35,522 nucleotides of DNA from Syntrophorhabdaceae bacterium (GTDB lineage Bacteria; Desulfobacterota; Syntrophorhabdia; Syntrophorhabdales; Syntrophorhabdaceae). The stretch lies in NCBI GenBank assembly GCA_035541755.1, contig DATKMQ010000173.1, forward strand, positions 1 to 35,522, written 5' to 3'. Both the position numbers and the translations under genes were made by a program. Below the pieces are notes generated by a model. The model was given only the letters and a program-made list of their open reading frames with translations. It had not been told where the DNA came from and ran no database searches. Within the stretch, counting starts at the first letter, position 1, and the number at the start of each line of letters is the position of its first letter. Of the stretch, positions 8,799-16,019 are shown in pieces.

Positions 8799-9266
8799 AT
8801 GGAGAAATCAATTTTGGATAACAAAAGGTTACTTATAGTCGATGATGAGCCTGATATTCTGGCGGTTGTCAAGGCAGAGATTCGTGATGCCTGTCCGGAG
8901 AGTACGATCGATACGGCGACCACCTACGAGCAAGCGCTCAAGCTTCTTAAGACCAATAAATACGACATCGTGATCCTCGACATCATGGGTGTGCGTGGTT
9001 TTGATCTTCTTGAGGAGGCTATAGAGCGTAAGTTTAAGGTCGCCATGCTCACCGCCCATGCCTTAAGCCCTGAAGCGTTAAAAAAGTCACACGATATGGG
9101 CGCCATGGCGTATCTGCCCAAGGATAAGCTGGGGGAACTCGTACCTTTTCTCGAAGACGTATTGCGATACGATTATAAAACGGGGTGGCAGCGCCTCATG
9201 AATAAGCTGGATAACTATTTCACCGAGCAGTTTGAACACGATTGGAAGAGTAATCTCTGGTACTAA
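8799..9266 (+). CDS. Stand-alone response regulator receiver protein
   Basis: This is a CheY-like receiver domain of 155 residues with a short C-terminal tail and no DNA-binding or enzymatic output domain. The acidic pair D15-D16 (LLIVDDEPD), phospho-acceptor D61 (IVILDIMG), T85 (MLTAH) and K108 (YLPKDK) are all present, so it should be phosphorylated on D61. AGGGAGA sits just before the ATG. The tail (about residues 125-155, ending WKSNLWY) has aromatic residues and may bind a partner. No histidine kinase lies nearby, so the partner is unknown. Confidence 0.9.
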   Translation: MEKSILDNKRLLIVDDEPDILAVVKAEIRDACPESTIDTATTYEQALKLLKTNKYDIVILDIMGVRGFDLLEEAIERKFKVAMLTAHALSPEALKKSHDMGAMAYLPKDKLGELVPFLEDVLRYDYKTGWQRLMNKLDNYFTEQFEHDWKSNLWY

Positions 9267-9340
9267 AAGATTATGCCAAAAACCCTTGAGGCGAAATTTT
9301 CTGTCTCACCACGGCGGCGTATCGTTGTCGCCGGGCGCTC

Positions 9341-9883
9341 TTAATGCTTCAGAGAAGGGAAAAATAGAGCATAGAGCGCCATAATCATAGGATGGGTTTC
9401 TCGTGATCTAATTTTCGCCCACTCGCACGCGACTCCCTTGAGCAGGCGAGTCCCACTCTGCCCGAAAACAGACGAATCGCCGAGTTCGTGATCGTTCTCG
9501 TCATAGTCTGTCACGGGGATAATCCGATAGCGTTCGTTTTCCCTGTCGAATTCCGCGAGGCACAGAGAATACTGCAAGTTCTCATACCCGGCAATTGAAA
9601 GCCCCTTCTCTCTCCTCTCCTCCATGTAGCGTTTCTTTTTTGCGTTGGTTTTGAAAGCAAGGGATGTAAAGACCGCGAAACGTTCGGGTAGCGGCATATA
9701 ACACTCTGTTCCTGCATAAAGACCTTCTTCGTCCGCGGCCGTGCCCACGATCTTATCGAGATCGCAATAAAACATGCAGAGATTGTCCTGGTAAACTATC
9801 TTCCAGTTCCACACGGCTTTGCTCCAGTCATGCGCGTGTACCTCGTGAAATCGACTCACGCGAGTGGGCCGGATAATATCCAT
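9341..9883 (-). CDS. Hypothetical protein next to photolyase
   Basis: This is an unrecognised soluble protein of 180 residues. It is rich in aromatic and charged residues (VHAHDWSKAVWNWKIVYQD near residues 15-33), has no signal peptide or membrane segment, and ends with a hydrophobic segment MIMALYALFFPSLKH. Coding is supported by even amino-acid composition over its full length and by lying 35 bp downstream of the photolyase gene on the same strand, in a likely two-gene unit. I cannot assign a domain or reaction. Confidence 0.65.
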   Translation of the reverse strand: MDIIRPTRVSRFHEVHAHDWSKAVWNWKIVYQDNLCMFYCDLDKIVGTAADEEGLYAGTECYMPLPERFAVFTSLAFKTNAKKKRYMEERREKGLSIAGYENLQYSLCLAEFDRENERYRIIPVTDYDENDHELGDSSVFGQSGTRLLKGVACEWAKIRSRETHPMIMALYALFFPSLKH

Positions 9884-9918
9884 CCATAGGGATCATTCCC
9901 TTAAGCACTTGTCCTCGC

Positions 9919-11265
9919 TCATAGCGATCTCACCTTTTCGATATATCGCTTTATATCGAATTTGGACGCGCAGCCATTATAACTCATGAAGCGGATTTTT
10001 CCAAAGACATTCCTCTGTCTAAAGGCCCTGTCATGAACCCCGCCTATACTCCAGGCGATGCCTGCATAACCGTTCGGGTCCCTGCCGTCGAGCTCATACC
10101 TGTCGTTCAAGTAAATCGCGTATTCCATTGCAGTCTCAGGCGACGGTGTCCATTCGAGGATCTTCTTTGCCCAGTACATCCTCATGTAACCGTGCATCTT
10201 GCCCTTCTTTACCATCTCCATTTGTGCTGCATTCCATAACTCGTCGTGCGTTTGCCCCGACTCGAATTGATCGAGGCTGTAAAGGTAGGAGCGGCGGTCC
10301 TCTCTATGATCGTTGAGCGTCTTTTGCGCCCACGGGGCGAACCCGTCAAAGCTGTCGTAGTGTTCATTGTAATAACAGAAGTTGTCCGAAAGCTCTCTGC
10401 GGATAACGAGTTCTTCGAGAAAAGCTGCCTTCGAAGAACCCGACATGCGGCTTTCTTCGATGCTAAGCGCCACCCTCTGCGCCGACAGTTGACCGAAATG
10501 GAGGTATGGGGAAAGAGATGACTGGCCATCAAGCGTCGGGTCATTTCGGTCTCGCTCGTAGTGAATAAACCTCCTGTTCATGAAATCGGCGAGGCTCCTC
10601 TGCGCAGCTTCTTCACCGGGGGCAATCCAGTCCACCTCTTTCACTCGCCTATCGATATCGAGGTTCTTCACCAATCCATCCCACCGGATTAATGGCATTT
10701 CTTTGTTCGAGGAAAAGGGGTGCTTTTGCATCGGGGGGATATGATCCAAAAACACCGGCAGGAGGCGGCCCATCTTCTTTCTTATGGTAAACGCCGAATA
10801 CTCTTGTTTGCCAGATGCAACCACACAGGGCACGATATTGTGGGCGTCCACTTCGTAGAATGGGACCTCTATCTTTCGCATGACGTCTTTCTTCCACGTC
10901 TTCTTAATGCGTAGCGGATCGAAGTCGCTCGTGAGAGCGCAGATTGCGTGAGTGCGGACAAATTCCGTAAGGACCGAGGCAGCCTCGCCATGCACAAGAT
11001 AAAAGGGTATATTGAGTTTTGCAAGCTTTCGCGACAACTGTTCGAGACCGGCAAGCATAAAGGCATACTGTCGGTGAGTGGCATTCAAAAAGCGGGGAGC
11101 GAGACAAAAAACCACAAGCAGAGGCACTTTCCTTTGGATGGCCAATCGCTGGGAGAAGATGAGCGCCCAGTTATCATCGACGCGCTGGTCGCGACTCATC
11201 CAGTAAAGCACCGGACCTTTTCCAAACTCGCCCTCCTTAAGCGTCCGCGCCCTTTGATCTATCAT
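9919..11265 (-). CDS. phr: Deoxyribodipyrimidine photo-lyase, class II
   Basis: This is a light-driven DNA repair enzyme that reverses cyclobutane pyrimidine dimers using FAD. The 448-residue length and motifs match class II photolyases: VLYWMSRDQRVDDNWAL near the N-terminus (photolyase N-terminal Rossmann domain), HYERDRNDPTLDGQSSLSPY and the helical FAD-binding domain with MHGYMRMYWAKKILEW. Near the C-terminus is the class II hallmark GYAGIAWSIGGVHDRAF and FGKIRFMSYNGC. The start is ATG 11265; a divergent gene begins 95 bp away. The gene is complete. An anaerobe carrying photolyase suggests occasional light exposure in its habitat (inference). Confidence 0.95.
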   Translation of the reverse strand: MIDQRARTLKEGEFGKGPVLYWMSRDQRVDDNWALIFSQRLAIQRKVPLLVVFCLAPRFLNATHRQYAFMLAGLEQLSRKLAKLNIPFYLVHGEAASVLTEFVRTHAICALTSDFDPLRIKKTWKKDVMRKIEVPFYEVDAHNIVPCVVASGKQEYSAFTIRKKMGRLLPVFLDHIPPMQKHPFSSNKEMPLIRWDGLVKNLDIDRRVKEVDWIAPGEEAAQRSLADFMNRRFIHYERDRNDPTLDGQSSLSPYLHFGQLSAQRVALSIEESRMSGSSKAAFLEELVIRRELSDNFCYYNEHYDSFDGFAPWAQKTLNDHREDRRSYLYSLDQFESGQTHDELWNAAQMEMVKKGKMHGYMRMYWAKKILEWTPSPETAMEYAIYLNDRYELDGRDPNGYAGIAWSIGGVHDRAFRQRNVFGKIRFMSYNGCASKFDIKRYIEKVRSL

Positions 11266-11292
11266 GTCTTGCCCTTTATGATTCCGATGATA

Positions 11293-11323
11293 ATTATATA
11301 TAACAGACCGGCGCGCTTTGCCA
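11293..11323 (-). promoter_or_regulatory. Candidate promoter of the photolyase gene
   Basis: On the minus strand TGGCAA (11323-11318) and TATATAAT (11300-11293) are separated by 17 bp, about 28 bp before the photolyase start codon. The -10 element is strong and the -35 weak. Visual match only. Confidence 0.3.
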
Positions 11324-11360
11324 GCATCTGTGGAAGAGAAAAAACCATCGGAGGTATGCC

Positions 11361-11750
11361 ATGAAATTGAGTGAATATTTTGAGAATACGACGGGCAGAG
11401 GGGTGCTCGCGACCGCCGACGCCCACGGGTACGTGGACGCTGCGGTCTATTCGCGGCCGCATTTTATCGACGAAACCACCATCGCCTATATCATGACGGA
11501 CCGGCTCACGCACGAAAATCTTCAGTCCAACCCCCACGCGGCGTACATCTTTGTGGAATCACCCGGGGAGAGATTCGCGGGCAAAAGACTTTACCTGACC
11601 AAGATAAAAGAGGATACCGACGCTCAAGCCATTCAAAAGATCCGCTGGCGAAAGACGTATGTGATCCCTGACGGTGACAAGGATAAGCCCCGGTTTCTCG
11701 TCTATTTCAGGATTGATAAGGTGTTGCCCCTTATCGGAGACAAAGATTAG
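11361..11750 (+). CDS. Pyridoxamine 5'-phosphate oxidase-fold family protein
   Basis: This 129-residue protein has the split beta-barrel flavin-binding fold: an opening helix (KLSEYFENTTGRGVLATADAHG), then VDAAVYSRPHFIDETTIAYIM and TDRLTHENLQSNPHAAYIFVE. The pattern matches small PPOX-like proteins that bind FMN or F420 and act as oxidoreductases; true vitamin B6 oxidase residues are not evident. GGAGG lies close before the ATG. The stop at 11750 is followed two bases later by the ATG of the 58-residue small protein, suggesting coupling. The substrate is unknown. Confidence 0.85.
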   Translation: MKLSEYFENTTGRGVLATADAHGYVDAAVYSRPHFIDETTIAYIMTDRLTHENLQSNPHAAYIFVESPGERFAGKRLYLTKIKEDTDAQAIQKIRWRKTYVIPDGDKDKPRFLVYFRIDKVLPLIGDKD

Positions 11751-11752
11751 CC

Positions 11753-11929
11753 ATGGTGAGTGACGAGCACGATCACCATCGCACGCGTCCCCATGCACGC
11801 GCCTTTTTCACGAACCTGGACACGGATATGCCTCTTACCCGGAAGATCTGGCTCATATTCAGAAACAATATGAAGAAGATTCTCACGCTGAAGAGCTGTC
11901 GCGGCCATCCAGGCGAACCGGGATGCTGA
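11753..11929 (+). CDS. Small protein (58 aa) with C-terminal Cys-rich motif
   Basis: This short reading frame opens with ATG two bases after the stop of the flavin-fold gene and encodes 58 residues. It has a His/Arg-rich start (DEHDHHRTRPHARAFF), a central amphipathic segment (TRKIWLIFRNNMKKILTLK) and the C-terminus SCRGHPGEPGC. The last part recalls small uncharacterised proteins that end in CCGNxGxPGC-type motifs, as far as I remember; this is not verified here. The two Cys (49 and 58) and His 52 could hold a metal. It is convergent with modC, ending 49 bp from the modC stop. The ribosome site is weak, so coupling to the upstream gene is likely. Confidence 0.65.
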   Translation: MVSDEHDHHRTRPHARAFFTNLDTDMPLTRKIWLIFRNNMKKILTLKSCRGHPGEPGC

Positions 11930-11978
11930 CAGGACCATAATGGATCTGCCGGTCGGTAGATCACGGTGCGGGTCGATC

Positions 11979-12713
11979 TCAGTGTCTTGATATGAGCAGG
12001 GGAAAATTGAGCGAGAGATAGAGGTCAATCTCCGACGATAAAGGGCTTGAGAATACTTCCTGCGGCGTACCCGTGCCGGCAATCTTACCTTGCGAATAGA
12101 GCACAATCTTGTCGCCTATGGAGTAAGCCTCAAGCATATCATGGCTCACGAGGATGATTGGGACGTTGAACTGCCGCTGAACATCTCTTAAGAGCTCCCG
12201 CATTTCTATGCGCAGAGGATTATCGAGGGCTGAAAACGGCTCATCGAGGAGCAGCACCTCAGGGCGTCCGATAAGCGCCCGGGCGAGGGTCACCCGCTGC
12301 TTTTCCCCGCCGGATATCTGGCCGGGGTGCTTGTTCTCCAATCCCTCGAGGTAGAGGAGCCTGATCATCTGCCTTATTCTGTCCTGTTTCTCTGCCTTCG
12401 GACACTTCTTGAGCCCATACCCGATGTTCTCCCAAACCGTCATGTGAGGGAAAAGGACGCGGTCCTGGAAGACGTACCCTACGGACCGTTTTTGCGGCGG
12501 GAGATTAATGCCCAAAGCGCGGTCAAAGAGCACCTTATCGCCGAAACATATCCTGCCCTCATCGGGATCGGCTAGGCCTGCTATGAGCTGCAATGTCATT
12601 GACTTACCCGACCCGGAGTGACCAAAAAGCACCACAAGTTCATTTTCCATGTCCCAGGCCACATTGAGAGAAAATCCCGAGACCTTCTTTTGTAACTGTA
12701 CATTGAGCCCCAT
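11979..12713 (-). CDS. modC: Molybdate ABC transporter ATP-binding protein
   Basis: This is the ATPase of the molybdate/tungstate importer. Walker A is GHSGSGKS (residues 31-38), followed by a Q-loop segment (VGYVFQDRVLFPHMTVWENI), the ABC signature SGGEKQR, Walker B VLLLDEPFSALD and the switch His in LVSHD. At 244 residues it stops after the nucleotide-binding domain and lacks the C-terminal TOBE/MOP molybdate-binding domain that makes typical ModC about 350 residues long. The start ATG overlaps the modB stop by 4 nt (ATGA). Assignment rests on the modA-modB-modC order plus the sequence; sulfate-type ATPases are close relatives. Confidence 0.88.
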   Translation of the reverse strand: MGLNVQLQKKVSGFSLNVAWDMENELVVLFGHSGSGKSMTLQLIAGLADPDEGRICFGDKVLFDRALGINLPPQKRSVGYVFQDRVLFPHMTVWENIGYGLKKCPKAEKQDRIRQMIRLLYLEGLENKHPGQISGGEKQRVTLARALIGRPEVLLLDEPFSALDNPLRIEMRELLRDVQRQFNVPIILVSHDMLEAYSIGDKIVLYSQGKIAGTGTPQEVFSSPLSSEIDLYLSLNFPLLISRH

Positions 12714-13378
12714 CAGAGAATCCTCTTGCTGAGCTTGTTGGCCGTGTAGAGAAAGAACCCCGAGAGCGCTGTAAAGAATATAACGAGGATATTTGCCTGC
12801 GACCAGGCCCCGCTGTTTGCGAGCGAGTATATGGTGAGCGGCATGGTGTTCGTCTTGCCGGGGATGTTTCCCGCCACCATGAGGGTAGCCCCGAATTCGC
12901 CGAGGGCTCGCGCAAATGCCAATACCGTACCGGCAATCAGCCCTTTTTTTGCGATGGGCAGGATCACTTTGAGGGCCGTCACTAGCTCAGAGTGGCCGAG
13001 CGTGTATGAGGCGCTGATCAGGTTTTTATCGATCGACTCGAAGGCCGCCCGGGTTATTTTGACCATAAGCGGAAGGGAGACGATAAAGGAAGCGAGGGCC
13101 GCGCCATACCACGTGAACATGATGCTCCATCCTGTCCATTGATAGATGGGATGCCCGATGAGACCGTTTCTTCCGAAAAGAATAATAAGATAATAACCGG
13201 TGACGGTGGGCGGCAACACAAGGGGGAGGGTGAAAAGCATGTCGACAAGCTCTTTTCCCTTAAAGTCCCGACGGGCGAGGAGGTAAGCCACGCAGATGCC
13301 GATGATGATGACGAAACAGGTGGATACTATGGCGACCTGGAAGGAGAGTCGTAGTGAGAAGAATATGGGATGTTCCAT
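12713..13378 (-). CDS. modB: Molybdate ABC transporter permease
   Basis: This is an inner-membrane permease of 221 residues with about five membrane segments, the usual ModB size. The loop that contacts the ATPase is visible as RALGEFGATLMVAGNIPGKT near residues 160-180, which is characteristic for molybdate/tungstate permeases. Early segments include VAIVSTCFVIIIGICVAYLL. It has a GGAAGAGG-like ribosome site before ATG 13378 and shares an ATGA overlap with modC. It lies 181 bp downstream of modA, with a hairpin between them. Confidence 0.92.
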   Translation of the reverse strand: MEHPIFFSLRLSFQVAIVSTCFVIIIGICVAYLLARRDFKGKELVDMLFTLPLVLPPTVTGYYLIILFGRNGLIGHPIYQWTGWSIMFTWYGAALASFIVSLPLMVKITRAAFESIDKNLISASYTLGHSELVTALKVILPIAKKGLIAGTVLAFARALGEFGATLMVAGNIPGKTNTMPLTIYSLANSGAWSQANILVIFFTALSGFFLYTANKLSKRIL

Positions 13379-13478
13379 GTGGCCTCTTCCGTAAACGGTC
13401 TATAAACGTTCTTACCTATCAGACAAAGAGCTTATCACAGGGATATGTTTACGTCAATATAACGAATGTTTTCGGGAT

Positions 13479-13514
13479 AATTTGGCCGCCTGGTCCTGTA
13501 CAGGCGGCCAAATT
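13479..13514. terminator. Strong 14-bp inverted repeat between modA and modB
   Basis: AATTTGGCCGCCTG at 13479-13492 is exactly complementary to 13501-13514, with an 8-nt loop that contains an inner palindrome CCTGTACAGG (13495-13504). It lies about 45 bp after the modA stop on the transcribed (minus) strand. It lacks a downstream T-run, so it is a weak candidate terminator. It could act as an attenuator or RNA-stability hairpin that makes more ModA than ModBC. Confidence 0.45.
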
Positions 13515-13559
13515 TATAAAGGAATCGGAAAAGGAGAGAAAGCCTACGTTTGTATTGCG

Positions 13560-14378
13560 TTATTTCGCGCTTCTGAAACCATATTTCTCGAGAATCTGCT
13601 GTCCCTCGGGGGAACAAACAAATTCGACAAATGCCCTTGCCTCTTTTTCGTGTTTCGTTTCCATGATTACGGCAATGGGATAGAGCACCCGCTCGTGGCT
13701 TGCCTCGGGTGCTATCGCTGCCACGGAAACCTCTTTGGCCCGCGCGCGGGCGTCCGTGGAAAAGACCATGGCGGCATCCACCTCGCCGCGCGCTGCGTAG
13801 TCGAGCACCTGCCGGACGTTTTCACCGAAAACAAGCCTGTTTTTAACGTCATCCCATATCTTCAAGTATCTCAGTGTCTGCTCCGCGTACATCCCGGCTG
13901 GAACCGTGGCGGGGTTTCCAATAGCGATCTTTTTTACCCGAGGGTCCTTCAAATCGGAAAAAGATTTTACGGACGCATTCGAAGCTGAGGGCGCCACCAG
14001 GGCAATGCCATTGGCAGCGAAATTGGAACGTGTTCCTGCAACAAGGAGGTTCTTCTTTTGAAGCTCATCCATTTCGCGGGCCGCAGCGGACGCGAACACG
14101 TCAACCGGCGCCCCGGCTTCTATCTGGCGGACGAGATCGCCGGAAGCTGCAAAGTTGAAAAGAACTTTTACGTTCTTTTGTTTGGCCTCAAAGGCCTTCC
14201 CGATCTCCTCAAAGGAGTTCGTCAGACTGGAGGCGGCCGAAACTGTTATCTCGTCAGCCCCTAGCGCCACTCCCTGCAGTAAGGCAAAAGAAAATAGGAT
14301 GGTTAAAATGCTTGGAATTATAACGACCGCGACGCGGGCCACGCGCTTGTGCAACTCCCACCGAAGAGATTGTCTCAT
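13560..14378 (-). CDS. modA: Molybdate ABC transporter periplasmic binding protein
   Basis: This is the periplasmic receptor for molybdate or tungstate (about 272 residues). A signal peptide precedes GADEITVSAASSLTNSFEEI, the classic ModA opening whose Ser residues contact the oxyanion. Also present are FAASGDLVRQIEAGAPVDVF, GNPATVPAGMYAEQTLRYL and GEVDAAMVFSTDA. ATG 14378 has GAGG eight bases upstream and is favoured over GTG 14387. The promoter and a ModE-like box lie just upstream, and modB and modC follow on the same strand. Confidence 0.94.
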   Translation of the reverse strand: MRQSLRWELHKRVARVAVVIIPSILTILFSFALLQGVALGADEITVSAASSLTNSFEEIGKAFEAKQKNVKVLFNFAASGDLVRQIEAGAPVDVFASAAAREMDELQKKNLLVAGTRSNFAANGIALVAPSASNASVKSFSDLKDPRVKKIAIGNPATVPAGMYAEQTLRYLKIWDDVKNRLVFGENVRQVLDYAARGEVDAAMVFSTDARARAKEVSVAAIAPEASHERVLYPIAVIMETKHEKEARAFVEFVCSPEGQQILEKYGFRSAK

Positions 14379-14437
14379 GGATGCCACCTCACTCTCTCAT
14401 GCTTTTATACACCGGCCGTCAAAACAGATGTATGGGT

Positions 14438-14461
14438 CATTATATACCACAGGGAATAACG
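14438..14461 (-). promoter_or_regulatory. Imperfect ModE-box-like operator at the modA promoter
   Basis: Read on the + strand, CATTATATA (14438-14446) and GAATAACG (14454-14461) flank a 7-bp spacer. This resembles the ModE operator type (TATATA half-sites with an outer AACG) with mismatches. It sits over the -10 and spacer of the modA promoter, where the E. coli Mo-ModE repressor site also overlaps the promoter. No modE gene is in the window. Confidence 0.5.
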
Positions 14462-14469
14462 CTTGTCAA
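14439..14469 (-). promoter_or_regulatory. Sigma70-type promoter of modABC
   Basis: On the minus strand TTGACA (14469-14464) is followed, after a 17-bp spacer, by TATATA (14446-14441) extending to TATAAT (14444-14439). It is a near-consensus promoter and gives a leader of about 55 nt before modA. Confidence 0.6.
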
Positions 14470-14502
14470 GAAGTTTTTCAGGATACAATACGGCGAAAAG
14501 CC

Positions 14503-14532
14503 TTGACCTATGGTTATATAGTGTAGTATATA
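14503..14532 (+). promoter_or_regulatory. Sigma70-type promoter of exbB-exbD
   Basis: TTGACC at 14503-14508 and TATATA at 14527-14532 have an 18-bp spacer. The predicted transcription start (about 14539-14541) falls at or just after the first possible start codon of exbB, so the mRNA may have almost no leader. The -10 lies within the right arm of the perfect palindrome. Confidence 0.5.
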
Positions 14533-14534
14533 AC
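14513..14534. promoter_or_regulatory. Perfect ModE-box-like palindrome at the exbB promoter
   Basis: GTTATATA (14513-14520), a 6-bp spacer GTGTAG and TATATAAC (14527-14534) form a perfect inverted repeat, followed by GAT. This closely matches the TATATA-N6/7-TATATAACG form of molybdate-responsive ModE operators as I know it. It overlaps the exbB -10 element, predicting repression of exbBD when molybdate (or tungstate) is plentiful. The pattern is seen; ModE binding is inference. Confidence 0.6.
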
Positions 14535-14535
14535 G

Positions 14536-15210
14536 ATGACTGGCATGAATGATCTTATGACTTCAATTGGGAATGGTAACCTTATCTTATCGGCGGGACC
14601 CATGGCGAAGGTCGTCGCTTCGATCCTTTTCCTATTCTCCCTGATCTCGTGGACGATCATATTTAAAAAATGGAGGCAGCTCAACGAGGCGTACCGTTGG
14701 AGCGATTTGTTCCTGAAGACCATGAAGGGGAATAACCCTAGAATTGTGCCTCTTCCGGGCGAGATGGAGGACGAGAAGAACCCGTTCTCAAGCCTGTTCT
14801 CTGTGGCTCGCCAGGAGGCATTGGTGCGCGGCGGCGAAAACAAGACGATGACCGTCGAAACTATCATGGCGATACGAGGTTTGATGCAGGCCGTGGGGGC
14901 GGAACAGATTGCCCGCCTTGAAGACAGACTCACTTTTCTTGCAACTACGGCGAACACCGCCCCCTTTATCGGCTTGTTCGGGACCGTCTGGGGGATTATG
15001 GACTCATTCCGGGAGATCGGCGCCAAGGGGACAACGAGCCTTGCAGTTGTGGCGCCCGGCATAAGTCAAGCACTCATCGCCACGGCCATAGGCCTTGCCA
15101 CGGCTATCCCTGCCGTGCTTGCGTACAACTATTTCATGGGGAGGGTCAAAGGCATTGCCTCGAAGATCGAGAACGGCTCCATATATCTCCTCAATTACCT
15201 GACCCGATGA
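14536..15210 (+). CDS. exbB: ExbB/TolQ-type proton channel subunit
   Basis: This is an inner-membrane protein of 224 residues in the MotA/TolQ/ExbB family, which powers TonB using the proton gradient. It has a first membrane helix (VVASILFLFSLISWTIIF), a cytoplasmic loop and two C-terminal helices with the family motif ATTANTAPFIGLFGTVWGIM and GISQALIATAIGLATAIPAVL. The start is uncertain: ATG codons at 14536, 14545 and 14557 all lack a ribosome site, and the promoter would start RNA near 14539, so a leaderless message from 14545 or 14557 is possible. The exbD gene overlaps its stop by 4 nt. A TolQ role is less likely because no tolA, tolB or pal gene follows. Confidence 0.9.
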   Translation: MTGMNDLMTSIGNGNLILSAGPMAKVVASILFLFSLISWTIIFKKWRQLNEAYRWSDLFLKTMKGNNPRIVPLPGEMEDEKNPFSSLFSVARQEALVRGGENKTMTVETIMAIRGLMQAVGAEQIARLEDRLTFLATTANTAPFIGLFGTVWGIMDSFREIGAKGTTSLAVVAPGISQALIATAIGLATAIPAVLAYNYFMGRVKGIASKIENGSIYLLNYLTR

Positions 15211-15611
15211 AAGCGAAGAAGACAGCAGGTCCATTGTCTGATATAAACGTTGTTCCGCTTGTCGATATCATGCTCGTGCTGCTCATCATCTTCATGCTCA
15301 CATCGCCTATGATGCAACACGGGCTGGGTGTTGATCTGCCCAGGACGAGTGCAAAAGCGCTTCCCCTTAAAGATGATCCCCGGGTGATCACGGTGAACAA
15401 AGAAATGAAGGTGATTCTCAATGAAAAGATACTTGATATCAAAAACCTCGGGCCGGCCCTGCAATTTGCTTTTGCCGGCAAACCCGAGAAGGAGATATTG
15501 CTCAAGGCAGACAGCTCTGTCCCCTACGGTTTCGTGGCACAATGCATGACGGCGATGAGAGAGGCCGGTGCAAACAAGATCAACCTCGTGACAAAACCTA
15601 TAGATGAGTGA
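15207..15611 (+). CDS. exbD: ExbD/TolR-type biopolymer transport protein
   Basis: This 134-residue protein has one N-terminal membrane helix and a periplasmic domain, as in ExbD/TolR. The helix carries the proton-binding Asp (D20 in NVVPLVDIMLVLLIIFML), followed by HGLGVDLPRTSAK. The C-terminal part contains DSSVPYGFVAQCMTAMREAG, the usual peptidoglycan or TonB contact region. The start overlaps exbB (ATGA), showing co-translation. No tonB follows here; the TonB gene of the window is at 32.8-33.6 kb. Confidence 0.9.
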   Translation: MKAKKTAGPLSDINVVPLVDIMLVLLIIFMLTSPMMQHGLGVDLPRTSAKALPLKDDPRVITVNKEMKVILNEKILDIKNLGPALQFAFAGKPEKEILLKADSSVPYGFVAQCMTAMREAGANKINLVTKPIDE

Positions 15612-15626
15612 CCGGCTTGAGTCTTG

Positions 15627-15935
15627 TCAGCGCGTTTCAATAAAAACTGAATATGCCTCCATAAACGTGGGAAATCCGGTAGTCTGGATGATGAGGAGCA
15701 GAGTATGCAGGATCTCCTCGTCCGTCGCCCCAGCTTCGCGCGCCTTGCCGATGTGTGTCTCGAGGGCAATCCTATGGTTACTCGCCCCTGAGATAGCAAC
15801 CTTCATGAGCCATCTGGTCTTCTCGGACAGCGGGCCCGACTTTTCGTGGATTTGTCTTCCCAGGGCCTCATGGGCCCTATAAATCGCCGGAAACTCCTTT
15901 TTGAACTTTCTAAAAGCATCGTGCACATCTTTCAT
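15627..15935 (-). CDS. Carboxymuconolactone decarboxylase (AhpD-like) family protein
   Basis: This all-helical protein of 102 residues has the CMD fold: HDAFRKFKKEFPAIYRAHEALG, then SEKTRWLMKVAISGASNHRIALETHIGKA and GATDEEILHTLLLIIQTTG. The usual redox CxxC of AhpD is absent; S-x-x-N-H stands in its place, so peroxidase activity is doubtful. ATG 15935 is preceded by AAGGAGACA, so the longer frame beginning at 16019 is not used. It lies at the far end of the minus-strand island, 85 bp after the 382-residue gene, and is convergent with exbD. Confidence 0.85.
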   Translation of the reverse strand: MKDVHDAFRKFKKEFPAIYRAHEALGRQIHEKSGPLSEKTRWLMKVAISGASNHRIALETHIGKAREAGATDEEILHTLLLIIQTTGFPTFMEAYSVFIETR

Positions 15936-16019
15936 GGAATGTCTCCTTTTAGTCGGTTTTACAGCAAGTATAGCCCACAATTTCTTTCTGTCAATATTGT
16001 ACTCTCCATGACAACCCAT

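Noticed and set aside
11747-12106. Minus-strand frame overlapping the start of the modC 3' end.
   Set aside because: It overlaps modC in another frame and the 58-residue small gene on the other strand; no domain is recognisable.
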